From Micrasema longulum (Eukaryota > Arthropoda > Insecta > Trichoptera > Brachycentridae): a stretch of 64,000 nt of DNA. The stretch covers positions 1 to 64,000 of the forward strand of contig JAGVSM010003996.1 of assembly GCA_022494885.1 (NCBI GenBank), written 5' to 3'. A program made the position numbers and the translations under genes. The notes under the pieces were generated by a model that saw only the letters and a program-made list of their open reading frames with translations, did no database searches and was not told the DNA's origin. Positions 46,130-57,960 of the stretch are shown here, piece after piece (the first letter of the stretch is position 1; each line of letters starts with the position of its first letter).

Positions 46130-46385
46130 TAGAACCACAACTTTCAATGAGCATTTTAAGACTCAATGGCTACTCTCAGTCAAATATCTAGTGGGGGGTA
46201 AATCCACCTTGTGATGCAGTGGTTAGCGCATTTGCCAACTGTGCTTGAAGTTACGGGTTCGATTCCTGGCAGTGTCAACATGAAATAAGTCATTTAAAGG
46301 TAGGTCACTACAATATTTTACTGTTCCTGGACCGGCACGTGAAGCCTAAGACTGAAAACCTTACCTCAATGTTACAATTATCAAT
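46130..46385 (+). mobile_element. SINE family 3
   Basis: GACTCAATGGCTACTCTCAG upstream segment, then GCAGTGGTTAGCGCATTTGC, GTTACGGGTTCGATTCCTGG and ACATGAAATAAGTCATTTAA. Confidence 0.82.
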
Positions 46386-46589
46386 TATTCATACAACACA
46401 CAAAAACAAAATACATGCAACATAAAAAAAGCTTAAAAGGGTTTTGTATCAATTGAATAAGCAACTTGGAGATTGACAATGTATGTATTTGTATTGAAAA
46501 TATAATCAGAATGTAATGTGTATTTTAAATTAAGAAAGCGCTGACCTTATTAGCCGCATCTCATATTCATCAAATATTGTGTTGCCCTC

Positions 46590-46935
46590 AACAATGTAAA
46601 ATAATGAGATTAATGAAATGAATAAGTCACTCAGATACCTACATAATATTAAAATTCCTAAATTCCACACAAGTCATGGTCAAAATAGCTTTGTATTCAA
46701 AGGTGTAAAAAATTATAATAATCTTCCTAATGAACTAAAAACCATTAAAAATAATATATCAATAAATAAATTTAAAGTTAATCTAAAGAAATTTTTTGAA
46801 CTCGTGTAAAAACAACATTAAATTTTAATTAGTATGAATGTATTATTGTTTTATGTTTTTTCTTTATATATCCTATGTTTTTTTTTCTTTTCATGTACTC
46901 GTATTTAAAAATATGTAAACTGTCATAAATAAACA
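46590..46935 (+). mobile_element. LINE C-terminal end
   Basis: SLRYLHNIKIPKFHTSHGQN, FKGVKNYNNLPNELKTIKNN, then KFKVNLKKFFELV and stop near 46809; the 3' end is AT-rich. The 'GVK-YN-LP-E' block is the usual LINE tail. Confidence 0.8.
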
Positions 46936-47191
46936 ACTAAAACAGCGTAAGACACCCTCCAAGCACAAGAGTTAGTCTCTTTTTTTGGAGAGTAACAGTG
47001 ATAACATTTACTAGATGGGTAAAAGTAGATATGTTTTAGAATTTTACAAAAACATGTACTTTTTGTGAAATTTATGATTAAAAAAAAAAATTTAAAAAAG
47101 ATAATTAATGATTTTTTTAACACATGCAAACATTAGTGTGAGAAAGACATATGCATAAAGTGAAACATCTATATTCGTCATTAATCAGTTC

Positions 47192-47375
47192 CTGGGCCGC
47201 AATTAGAAACGTCATCTTCATCAGTATATTAAAAGTACAAGCAGTAAAATGGATATTTATGTATAAAAATGTGTACTTCTTATATTTTTCAGGTAGAAAA
47301 ATTAATGTGACTTTGTAGATAAAATTCAAGATAAATGTTAACTTCCTATTATAATACGGGCCCTGGGCCTCGATT
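47192..47375. mobile_element. Small MITE, CCTGGGCCGCAATTAG ends
   Basis: CCTGGGCCGCAATTAGAAACG at the left and TATTATAATACGGGCCCTGG at the right; related to 18146-18385. Immediately to the right, CTGGGCCTCGATTATGATGG begins another copy. Confidence 0.6.
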
Positions 47376-48440
47376 ATGATGGGAAGATAAAGACGTCAAA
47401 CCTTCACCTTGACGGTATAGTTGAAGATAAATTCCCTCTAGCGATTATAAAGATATACTACCAACCCACCTTTAAGTTTTGGGTAGGTACATCGATATGA
47501 ATCAAGGGGAAGCGTACGTCACGGTACACATATCTACGCTCTAAAATGACATAGCTTCAGTATGACGTCATAGTTGAAGATAAAAGTCTCCCGACCGACA
47601 AAAGGTACAGTATCGATACCCCCACCATGAAGTTTTGATGTAAGTACATAATTTTATACCGACGAGTCTAGAACCCCTCGATACGTTTATCTACGCATTA
47701 AAAGTGTCAAAAATTTTGTTCCACCGAGCAATTTTTCCTTTAATTATGATTTATTAATTTTTTTTATTGTTTTGAGGTTGGCACTTTTTTTCTTAAAAAC
47801 CAATTAAAAATATGAGAGAGAAATACGTAAGTTTTGAAGTCGAATTAAATTCCGACATAACTGTCACTTTAATGAAACAAACGCCTAGATGTGGAAATAA
47901 TGTCGCTAGGTTCTGTCCTATTAACAAATAAGAGTATCTAGACGTCAGACACAGATTATATGTGTCAGAAAGTTACCACTCTAAAACAATAATTTAGTTA
48001 TTATATTTTTTCCATTTGTTTTTCTATCTTTCCGAGTGTATGTATCGAGACGTTATAGGAGCCAGCTTTGTAGTCGATCGGTACAGATCGGTAGATACAT
48101 ACAGACGATCGTTAAGTGTACCGTCTAGGTGATTTCCAAAAGTCATGCAAAATTCATGTTCAAGCGAGCATTTTTTGCTTGAATTGGAATTTATTGGAGT
48201 ATATAATCGCTTTGAAGTGAGCACTTTTTATTACAGAAGCCTATTTAAAATAAAAATGACAACTATTTTAAATGTTAATGACGTAAGGAACGCGGACTAA
48301 TTGTTTGCGGTCATTCCATTGGCTTGTTTCGATCATATGATGTGGATATGACAAGCAGGTAGAACATACCGAGGTAAGATACAGATAGTACGGAAGTTAA
48401 GTATACCGTCTCGATGTATACAGATGAAGAAGGCGTTCAT
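47376..48440. repeat. Degenerate repeats, origin unknown
   Basis: GGTATAGTTGAAGATAAA with AAGTTTTGGGTAGGTACAT (47432-47492) recurs as GTCATAGTTGAAGATAAA with AAGTTTTGATGTAAGTACAT (47568-47650). ACGTCA and GATCGGTA motifs continue to about 48120. No coding signature. Confidence 0.45.
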
Positions 48441-48652
48441 AATAGAGGCACTGGGGTGCTATTCTCAGTCTTCTCTACACCCTAGAGATTGATTGATTCG
48501 GGAATTTTTTTTTTGCATGCGTTTATACCTTGCTTCATATCTGACCACAATGATGATTAAACGTCAAATAAATATGAACATGTGAAATCAAACATGATAA
48601 TTTTCATTAATATAATGGAAATATAAATGGAAAACTTTATACATGGATGTGT

Positions 48653-48841
48653 TCAATCACAAATCACTTTCCCGGGAAGGTTGTTCCATCGCTCCAGAAG
48701 TCGGTTTGTCAGGAAGTTCTTCCCGGAGTTGGAAGCGAAGGAGGTAGTGTTCAATTTTAACAAATGACCTCTGAGACAGCGGTTATTATTCATAGGAAAC
48801 ACCGATAACTTCAAAATATTATTGGTAAGGGAATCTGTCAT
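48653..48841 (-). mobile_element. LINE C-terminal fragment
   Basis: RCLRGHLLKLNTTSFASNSG, then KNFLTNRLLERWNNLPGKVI, the end of an RTE/'RGH-LKL' type reverse transcriptase. Confidence 0.85.
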
Positions 48842-49384
48842 TTATCCGGCACTATAAGATTGTGTTAGGTTTATTTGTTTGTCTGTACACTCCCATGCAA
48901 TATGCTAACATAATGTAATATTCAAAATGATGGAGTCAATTTCGTACGGCTATATTTCCCGAATCAAGCATAAATTATATGTGAAGATCTAAAGAGCAAT
49001 TGGAAAAGATGATGGAAAAGTTTCTTCATTAGAATATTGAACCTTCAATTAGTAAAAGGATTTGTTGTCTGTATTACCGATGACGTACGATTAATGGACA
49101 CGTTCATTCTTGGCTAATTCGTAGAAATATTAGTACGAGAAAGGAATATTGGCTGTTCATTAACTCCAGAGAACCACGCGCCGACCATGCTCTAGGACCC
49201 GGTTTGTCTGCTCTAAGGTCTGAGAGATTATTAGGACGATTAGGGTCTTTGCATAGGATTGTTTCTACTGTTGGTATTAGGATAGTGGTTTTTGCGAGGG
49301 ATTCAGTATTATGACGAGAAGTAATTTCGCCTAGGTTCGATAGGGATCATGTTAGGATCTGTATTAGGATTTTTTTATTTTTTT

Positions 49385-50000
49385 TATTAATAACAAATAA
49401 AAATACAATATTACAACTAAATACAATTTTTTACATTAATCAAATACATATATTTACATTAACGTTTCCCATTATGTAAAAGAAATAAACAATTCTTGTG
49501 TACATAATGGGGAGTGACGTCTTACAATAGATTATTTTATTTTAATCAATAATATTTTTAGAATAACATAAATAAATTACAAAAAAGATATAAACGATGT
49601 TTTCAATCAGTGTTACATAAAGAAGAATTAAAGATGTAATTTTTTACTTCTTTCTTAAATATACTGTATTCCTGACTGTACTTTTTATTATCTTTGTTCA
49701 TTTCATTAAAGAAAGTAGTAGTAGTATTTTGCCAGTAGTGTCTTGATAATTTGATGTTCCTCTGTGATTTGGTATAGATACGTATTGTTTTTCTTCTGTT
49801 GCTCGAGTACATGTCGTATGGGGCAAATTATTCCAATGTTTCGTATATGTATTTGGGTTTCGTGTCGTTGTTTGATTTGTTTGTATTACTACGTTCTTCT
49901 TTCTTTCCGAGGCGGGATCTGGAGCGTGCGGCCGCGGTCTCAATTTGGAACTAACACTGTATTCCTTCACTGTCATACTGGGAAATTAGAAAAAGGTGAT
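49385..50000 (-). mobile_element. LINE 3' end, minus copy of an inverted pair
   Basis: Frames SERKKNVVIQTNQTT and NTYTKHWNNLPHTT, then FFNEMNKDNKKYSQEYSIFK, KEVKNYIFNSSLCNTD and stop. The 3' region has GACGTCACTCCCCATTATG. The plus-strand twin is at 50560. Confidence 0.82.
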
Positions 50001-50284
50001 TGTGCTGACCACGTGTATTTGATTGATCACAAATTGACAATACTGCAGTGAGGGGTACAATGAAAGCTTTTGAAGTTTCTTTGTTTTGTTATTTTCGCGG
50101 TTTGATTGTAAGGAAATATTAAATTTTCGCTTAATTACTTTTTGAAAAATTGATAGTGATACGCGAAACTGAAGAAAGACACAAGTCTTTATGAACAGTT
50201 TCGGGAAAGGGGTGGATGCTTTCATTGTTCATTGAATGCCGGCATTCAGCTGAATGGCTAGGCTGTTCGATTAATGAATGTTTA

Positions 50285-50508
50285 ACGAAAGGGTTGGTAC
50301 ACCTGTCGCAGCATATCGATCAATTTTTTACATTAAGGTAAGGTGATTAGTCTTACGCTTCAGATACCAGTCCGACTATGAAATATTCTAGTGTGAAAAC
50401 ACCCTTTTAAATAAATATTTCATGTCAACCATGTTGGGAATCGAACCCGAGAACTCTTGCGTGGTAGGCAAACGCGCTGACCATTTCACCACGAGGCTGA
50501 AGTGAACT
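50285..50508 (-). mobile_element. SINE family 3
   Basis: Complement has GCGCGTTTGCCTACCACGC, GTTCTCGGGTTCGATTCCC, GACATGAAATATTTATTT and GAAGCGTAAGACTAATCACC. It sits between the two inverted LINE copies. Confidence 0.85.
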
Positions 50509-50559
50509 ATGTTAATGTACGGGACCTAGAACAGGTGGTAATATCTTAATTCCCAAATT

Positions 50560-50885
50560 AAAAACAACTACAGCACAACATCATTATACTTACAGAGGAA
50601 TATTTTTCTTTAATGAAATGATCAAAGATAATAAAAAGTACAGTCAGGAATACAATATATTTAAGAAAGAAGTGAAAAGTTACATTTATAATTCTTCTTT
50701 ATGTAGCACTGATTAAAAACATTGTTTGTAATTTTTTTGTAATTTATATATTTTATTATAAAAATATTAATAATTAAAATAAACTATTGTAAGACGTCAC
50801 TCCCTATTATGTACACAAGAATAGTTTATTTCTTTTACGTAATGGGAAACGTTAATGTAAACATATTTACTATTAATATTGAAAG
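50560..50885 (+). mobile_element. LINE 3' end, plus copy of an inverted pair
   Basis: FFNEMIKDNKKYSQEYNIFK, KEVKSYIYNSSLCSTD and stop near 50714, then GACGTCACTCCCTATTATGT, matching 49385-50000 in reverse. Confidence 0.82.
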
Positions 50886-51002
50886 CATTAACTTTGTGGT
50901 CAAAACCGGTAAGACATAGAAAAGTCGGTAAGTGGTTATATACAAATATTTAATAACATTTAGTAAATATATGTATTTAATTGATGTAAAAAACTGTATT
51001 TA

Positions 51003-51534
51003 TAGTCCTTAAAATGTAACATGATTAGAATGACAGTTGTCAGTAAAAGTGAAGACATAACTTTTTAGTAACGTCAAAGGAGTTATTTATATTGACACAC
51101 GAAAAATCATAATTTGTATCTGGCATGGTAATTTATTCTTTTTAAAATAATGCTTGACATATAGATCAACATAAATATATAAAATCAGCTTTAAAACTAA
51201 AAGAAAACTAAAATAAACCTAATTATTAACGACGTTCTTACAAGGTTACATCATTTTGCAAAAATGTTAGAGATGGTACAAATTGATCAATGTAAATTGA
51301 TCGAATAAAAAAAATAATTCATTTGATGTTGTTCATGAAAAAAGTATAAATGTCTCACTTTTTGGTGAATAATTGTGTTAAACACACTATAATAGGCTTG
51401 TTTTTGCGTTTTTTATATCAATTTTCGGAAACAGAGTTTCATGATTGCATTAAATAACTGATAAAATCGATTTGATCAGTGATCAGTAATTTCCCATCAA
51501 TAATAAAATTCGTTTGACAGCTGTCATTCTAATA
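51003..51534 (+). mobile_element. MITE-A copy, right end lost
   Basis: Starts TAGTCCTTAAAATGTAACA after TA (51001-51002) and follows the family to GACAGCTGTCATTCTAAT, after which the right inverted end is missing. Confidence 0.85.
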
Positions 51535-52335
51535 GTTTAATATTGTACTTTTATTTGTTATCTGAATAAAAAAAAAGAATATATTAATTTTAATTAATAC
51601 GCGACTTATGCAATAAAACTCCAGGTAAGTCTACTTGTAAATATTAATTTAACAGGCATCACATCCGCAACATGAAAAACATTCACTACAGTTGAAAATT
51701 GGATATCTCTGTAAAGGAAAAATATGATTTTTTGTGTGTGGAATGGGTAATTAGTAATGAGCTATTGATTACGTGTGCAGACGAGAGATACACTCAACAT
51801 TTATAAACAGACTCAATTTGTCTACTAACATCAAATATAATTTGGTTCATTTTCGTTGAAATACAGGATAAAATTGAGTCCACCATTTTAAATATAACTG
51901 CACAAATAACGAACCGTGTCTTCCATTACAGAATGTTTTCTGTGATGTATCGATACGCCATTATTGGATCTAGTAATCTCCTTTCTAGTGTTGATGTTAC
52001 AAGCGCCATTTGGAATCGGATTTGATTTTCGTAAATCTACGTAAGAAATACACATACATACTTTTATTTTTAAAATTACAATATGTTAACGTAAGGAAAA
52101 TAGAGATTACCCATACAATGGTGTAATGAGGATTTTAAAATAAGAATTGGGATGAGGATTTAAAAAAATTTAACAACCTTTAAAGGTAAAAATGGAAATT
52201 CAAAATAAAAGCTTTAAAAATTTGCAAAGAAATGTTCCTGCTTTGAATAATAATTTTGTAACAATCAAGGAATAATTCACCAACTACAAAACTGAATTTA
52301 TATGACAAGGGCATTCAAGTTTTTATTTTATTTTG
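51535..52335. other. No recognisable gene
   Basis: AT-rich; nothing supported. Confidence 0.5.
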
Positions 52336-52339
52336 ATTA

Positions 52340-52960
52340 CTATTTAATTGGCTACTTTACACACTGTGTAACATTCACCATTCCGCCCATATTTGAACAT
52401 CTATATTCCTTCAATGCTATCATCTGTTGATGTTTGTGAAGTTAAAGAGCTGAAACCTTTATTTATGCGAGTGAGATTCATCTAATTGAATTATTTCACC
52501 TACATACTATAATCTACTATCCTCTACTACATTCATCTCTGTAGTAATATGGTAATGTTAATAGCTCCCCGGGAATTGAATCCAGTAATTGTCTAAAATT
52601 TTGACAAATTCAAAATACTGTTGATAAATCCACCTGGTCCATGAAGAAGAATAGAACTTGAAAAAAAAAATTCAGGCGTTGCCTAGTATGTAGGTGAAAT
52701 AATTCAACTAGATGAATCTCACCCGCATAAATACAGGCTTCAGCTCTTTAACTTTGCGAACATCAACAGATTAAAAATTGATGGAATAAAGATGTTCAAA
52801 TATGGGCAGAATGGTGAATGTTACAGTGTGTAAAGTGGCCACTTAAACCAGCCAGTGACAGGTCATAAGCCCTGTAGATGCCTAGAATTCTATATTACCT
52901 TCTCTAAAATGTACTTCATCACTGTTGTAATATGTTCGGTTTTGGTCAAAATATTATTTA
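52340..52960. repeat. R395 repeat, inverted then direct parts
   Basis: 52345-52510 is the complement (AACATTCACCATTCCGCCC, TCATCTGTTGATG); 52530-52940 is direct (TCAGGCGTTGCCTAGTATG, GGGCAGAATGGTGAATG). Confidence 0.78.
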
Positions 52961-53174
52961 TGATTTTTTTTTGTATGTTTGTAAGAAACTTTGACGTACA
53001 ATTTAATGCTCTAACTTTTACATCTGAAAATTTTTCAATTCCTATACTTCTTCATGGAGCAGGTGGACTTTATTTTTATGAATATCATGATAAGCCTCTA
53101 TTTTACAGGTTTGTCAGGAGGTGGGAAGGAATTTATGATAAATACACCACATCCAGACCGGTTGGGTAAAAACC

Positions 53175-53605
53175 TTTCTTGGATTTTTATTTTACCTATA
53201 CTTGCTAATGGCTCTGAATGATGGGTATTGAGTAAAAAAAGATGAGACGTCTAGAGAGACGTATTTGAAGAGTCATATTTGAAAGGAAAATACTAAGATA
53301 TTCGGAGCTGTGCAGGAAAACCGAGTTTGGAGAATACAGTATAACGAAGAAGTCTACAATGCCTACAATGGACCCAACAAAGTGCAATTTATTGAAATAG
53401 GGAAGCGATGGGCAGGGCACGTAGAAATAATGAGGGACGAGAGAGTGCCCAAAGCCCCAAGGTAGATGTGGCATTGGTAGACCCAAACTCTAATGGCCGG
53501 ATGGAGTGCGGCGGGACGTGGATGCTATTGGCATCAGGGACAGGGGAGTGCATGCCAGGATAGCGATGGATGTTGGAGAAGGATAAGGCTCACAGCGGGC
53601 TGTAG
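53175..53605 (+). pseudogene. RTE-like LINE C-terminal relic
   Basis: Scattered frames read ENRVWRIQYNEE, KRWAGHVEIMRDERVPK and AHSGL, corresponding to the 16.0-16.37 kb element (GVWRRRF, LGHVHRM, AHNGL). Many indels; dead. Confidence 0.75.
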
Positions 53606-53747
53606 AGCCAATTATCATGACGATGGCGGGAATTGAATCTGCGACGCCAGTTTCACCGTTGGCTGTCTAATCAATTTAAAATTGCAGTTGAAAATAATTG
53701 TGATTGCAAGTTAAAAATATTTTTAATTATAACGTCAAAAGATTTAC

Positions 53748-53877
53748 CTTTAAATGGTCGATTGTCAGTTGTTGTTACGAGGCCAGCGACCAAACCACAA
53801 CAGGCAACCATAACGCCGGCAGTCATAAACAACCAAAAGACGACGAGAAAAAACATCCATAGACAAAATGGATTAAT
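53748..53877 (-). CDS. Candidate internal exon with a membrane segment, product unknown
   Basis: Minus-strand open segment bounded by a possible acceptor (GACACAG at 53878) and a strong donor AAAG|GTAAAT (53747-53742). Encodes 43 residues: INPFCLWMFFLVVFWLFMTA, then GVMVACCGLVAGLV and TTTDNRPFK, i.e. about 30 hydrophobic residues followed by a polar end, as for a signal anchor or transmembrane helix. It lies on the same strand as the USP gene, 8 kb upstream; its phase-1 end does not join directly to the phase-0 start of the first USP exon found. No family recognised. The acceptor has a weak pyrimidine tract, and chance or TE origin is possible. Confidence 0.28.
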
Positions 53878-53943
53878 CTGTGTCTCTGATGATGTTTGAA
53901 TGTGGAATGCAGCAATGTGGATGAAAGTATGATAGTGGATATA

Positions 53944-54870
53944 CAGTAAAACCCCTGTTTTACGTTTTTCAAGGGAGCAACAAAAAAAGTGTAAAACTGA
54001 GGAAATTAAAAATTTATGGAAAAAATTAAATTACATAAAAATATAATTATTGTACTAGACTATACTAAATATACTGCAGAAAATTTTTAAGAACTGTCAT
54101 AATTGGGGATTTTTCATATTTACCAATGATTTAGTTGAAAATATTTAGATTTTTTTCAAGCGATAATACAAGGTCTTATTTTTTATTGAATTAAAAAAAA
54201 AATAGTTTAAATAATTTTAAGTACTCAACCTTAAAACGACGAAAATAAAAATTTGAATTTGCATAAAATGTGTACAACGATTTTTTCCCTAAATATAGGG
54301 AAATTTTATTTATATGGTATCACTTTTTTTAGTATGGCACCACAAAACTTCAACTGTCATTTACATCGCGGACAAACTGTTTTACACATTTATGAAAACT
54401 GTTTGAACTATCTTCTTTTCACATTATGTTTATAACTTCAAATAATATTTCTATTGCCAAATTTTTAAACTTTCTGCATCGTAATTTATTGATGTAAAGA
54501 CTTTATTCTTCGTTAACATGCGTCAACTGCATGCCACTATTTCGTCAAATGTCAAAATTAGACACTTAAACAAAATAGTAAGTTACACTGCACCTACTTT
54601 GAATTTAGTTTGAGACAATAATTTACACATTTTTTTATTTACCTCGATTTTATTCGCCATTCACGCGGCGGCGCGCGGCTCGTTTTCTTTTGACAGATCG
54701 AATGAGTTTAAAAAAATTCAACGTAAAACCGGGGTTATGAAAAACGTAAAAAACGTTAATTGGGGGAATATTTGAATGAGAATGTAGAGAAAAAAATGGG
54801 ACCTAAATATTTCGGTGTAAAAAGCGGGTAAACGTAAAATTGAGGAACGTAAAAACGAGGTTTTAAAGAC
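53944..54870. mobile_element. Pogo/Tigger-like non-autonomous element
   Basis: Left end CAGTAAAACCCCTGTTTTACG after TA (53942-53943). The right end, reverse complemented, reads TAAAACCTCGTTTTTACG. The internal part matches the reverse copy at 8805-9019. A GC-rich patch near 54660 (CGCGGCGGCGCGCGGC) is inside the element. No transposase seen. Confidence 0.65.
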
Positions 54871-54994
54871 AACGAAACGTCGATTTTAGTTAGACATAAT
54901 TAGTCCGACGTGCCGTTGTCTTTTATCGCACAGTATCGGGAGAAATTTGCGAGAATGTGGCAAACAATGATATATAATATACGAGTATATCCTC

Positions 54995-55800
54995 CATAGA
55001 ATTAAGAATAGTCCAGAAACCGCGTACGAGCATCAAACAGAAGGCGACGTAACTACTCATAAATGAGTAGTTTTACGTTTTGACCCATTAGTTTCTTTGT
55101 AGACGTCGCTCAGTCCACAACTCCTGATTTGAATTCAACTATGCCGTGTTGTGTCTGTTGAAAGTGTGGAAATACTGCTAAAATCTTGAAGAAAAAGGAT
55201 GGGATCACATTTCATTGTAATTAGCAAATGAATGTGTAAGTAACAAATACATTACTTAAAAATTGAATTATTTTTCCATCTGTCAGATTGTCGAAGAAGT
55301 CAAAATGGACATTTCGTTAGTGTTGCCATGGTAGTAATTTTGTTACCCTACTTTGCTCATATAATGAGAGAACTAATGAAAATTGGACCTCGGATTAAAC
55401 AACTCTGTGGTGAACATTTGACCGACGTTATCTCTAAAACTTCAAATATTATTTAAAATGATATAAAAATATCCGTTTTATGTAAAATAAAATTTGATTT
55501 ATATTTTAAGTTCAAAGTTCATTAATTCAATTACTCTTATTAAATGACCTCTTACTTATCTAATCTGTTGTGTCAATCAATATTACCGCATGCACAATAA
55601 CATTTTAGAGAAATTAACAGATTGCTTTTTTTTACCTTACATTTGTGTAATGATTATATTTTTTTCCCATCGTGCAACATTACGCGGCGACACCACGAAT
55701 GCGCGCGGGAAAAGTAAGGCATAGTGGGAGAATTTTTGGACACAGTCCGATGTATTAAAATATGATTCTACGCTCCTTCTGGACTATTCTTAATTCTATG
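54995..55800 (+). mobile_element. P-like element with THAP-type coding remnant, copy 1
   Basis: 806 bp with inverted ends CATAGAATTAAGAATAGTCC. Flanks ATATCCTC (54987-54994) and ACATCCTC (55801-55808) form an 8-bp target duplication with one mismatch. Near 55141 a start codon opens MPCCVC, then KCGNTAKILKKKDGITFH after a stop, resembling the start of a THAP zinc-binding domain (Cys...Cys, then ITFH). Near 55365 a second frame reads FAHIMRELMKIGPRIKQLC, then GEHLTDVISKTSNII and a stop. THAP plus an 8-bp duplication points to the P-element superfamily; hAT also makes 8-bp duplications and is the alternative. Confidence 0.85.
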
Positions 55801-55808
55801 ACATCCTC

Positions 55809-56490
55809 TTAAGTTTATTAGAATTGAAAAAAAAATATCCTTAAGACACCCATCCAATTGGGTGTTCATATTCTGACTATAACTTTAAAAAAACGTTCCA
55901 AATTTAGGCCAGATTAAGCCATAAACAATAACAATTATTTTTCATTACACATGTAAAGAATTAAATTTACAAAACTGTGATCACATTTGTACTTTATTGA
56001 ACATAAAACGGAATCTTTTTACCTTCATTTTAACAATGTTTGTGTGAATTATAGCAATGTTTACAAAATACATTTTTTCAAATGTCAAATAAATATTTAT
56101 ATAAATTGATCACAAACCGTGTAATGCCGACGCCACATAATGATTTATTCATAGACTCTATGGTTATAGTGCATATAATATCTTTTTTTTGCAATTAAAT
56201 GCATTAAAAACGAAAATATTGCACAACACATTTTTGAAAACAAGATACAAAAACAACAGAATGCCGTTGAAGTTTTGAATACTGAACCGATAAAAATATT
56301 TAAAAAACATAACCCACATTTATTTACGATTCAGTTACGATTATTAGGATGCGTGTGATAAAAATAATAAATAAAATACGTGTCTTAAACTATAAAAAAA
56401 ATGACAATAACGCCATAGTACGTTATGTTGACGTTTGAGTTTGAAAAGCCGCCACTATGAAACTGAAAATTAGGTGCTGCCATCTGAAGA
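55809..56490. other. No recognisable gene
   Basis: AT-rich; nothing supported. Confidence 0.5.
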
Positions 56491-56499
56491 AATTAATAT

Positions 56500-56950
56500 T
56501 TAAAACTCGATCAGCCGGTCGGTACTCGAGACAAAATTCGCAATAAAAAGAATGAAAAATGTTTAGCGGATGACGTCGCGTCTTATGATGATGCACATTC
56601 GCGAATATACGAAATAATCAAACCCGACCGCCGAAACCGAGAAAGAAGAAGAAAGCTCGCTTGTTTATTGTCAGTTGGTTTGCAAAAAGCACGAGAGAGA
56701 CGGATGCAGACGCGTCGACTGGAAAAAAAAAGCAGAGCAGTCGCGATTCTAGATCCGAGCATAGGGAAGCTTCAGACTGGTTTATTTTTACTCAGCATGA
56801 GCCGTTCCATAATTAGACCCAGTGCGGTCAAGACACGAGGAACATTGGGCGAAAGCGTCGGAATACCAGCGCACCGCCATTTTAGAAAGGGACGGAGAGA
56901 GTTTTGACGGTTACGTAAATGACCGCGTGGCGGTATGATTTGAAATTCGA
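56500..56950. promoter_or_regulatory. Speculative promoter / first exon region
   Basis: Markedly richer in G, C and CpG than its surroundings, without the marks of any repeat family in the window. On the minus strand a start AAAATGGCGG (about 56883) opens 30 codons, MAVRWYSDAFAQCSSCLDRT and on to TAA, with a possible donor at GCTGA|GTAAAA. It could be the promoter or 5' exon of the minus-strand protease gene about 11 kb downstream, or of an unrelated plus-strand gene. No motif proves it. Confidence 0.25.
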
Positions 56951-57505
56951 AAATTGCAACGCGAGTAAAATAAATCAACAAAAAGGTACCTGTCCAACAT
57001 CTTTGTGAGAAAATACAAAAAATAGATCCCCATATATTATAGTCTTCAAAGCGTAAATATTCATAAATATGTTATATTATTGTAGGACAAAATAATAAAT
57101 TGTATTGATATTTGGGTCAGTTTAGTATACATAAACATGTACATTTGACGGGGCTATTTTCCAATACTCCCATTTACTTGCCAAATAAATGGGTTAGTTT
57201 CAAAAGACCACGTTTTAAAAGTATTTTTTTAAGTTTTTAAGACACATACAATTGAAAGTTGGTCGTGTGTCTAAATTAAAATATGAATCCCTAACGAATT
57301 AAAAATTTTCATTATTGAGCATAAATTACATTTGTAAGGGTATAGGACCTTTTGTACCCTTTCAAATTATTGAATAAGATAGGTTGCTTTGAACCGTTAG
57401 TTTTATTAATTTTCGTGTCCCACATAGACAGACTAGACAAAAATTTGTTTCACAGTCGTCATCATCATCAAATCCTTATTCGCACATGGTGGTGCATAGT
57501 AATAA
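56951..57505. other. No recognisable gene
   Basis: AT-rich. 57450-57500 has GGTGGTGCATAGTA, like the SINE family 3 tail, but too short to call. Confidence 0.45.
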
Positions 57506-57509
57506 TAAT

Positions 57510-57960
57510 AATTACAATATTTGAGTTTGTCCAAATGTTTGTAGACAAATGACTGGATTTCACCCCCTCGGGAGTCATTAATATTAACAAATTACAACAG
57601 GAATGGAGAATACCTTAAATAAGGGAATATGGAAGTCTAGGCATTTACAGGGCTTGTGACCTGTTATTGGCTGGTTTAAGTGGCCAATTTATGTGAAATA
57701 ATTCAGTCAGATGAATCTCTGAATCTCTTCACAACAATAAAGGTTTCAGTTCTTTAACTTCACTCAAATCAACAAATGGAAGAATTGAAGAAATATGGAT
57801 GTTCAAACATAGGCAAAATGGTGAATGTTACACAGAGTGTAAAGTGGCCACTTAAACCAGCCAATGACAGGTCACAAGCCCTGTAAATGCCTAGACTTCC
57901 ATATTCCCTTATTTAAAGTATTCTTCGTCGCTGTTGTAATTTGTTAATAATAATAATAAT
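57510..57960. repeat. R395 foldback repeat
   Basis: Left arm 57523-57690 (AATATTTGAGTTTGTCCAAA ... CTGGTTTAAGTGGCC) is the complement of the right arm 57840-57945 (AAGTGGCCACTTAAACCAG ... GCTGTTGTAATTTGTTAAT). It ends in an (AAT)n microsatellite at 57947. Confidence 0.82.

Noticed and set aside
56668..56907. Plus-strand 79-codon open frame as a gene
   Set aside because: Arg/Ser-rich reading with no recognised domain; the region is better treated as a possible promoter or 5' exon until transcripts are available.
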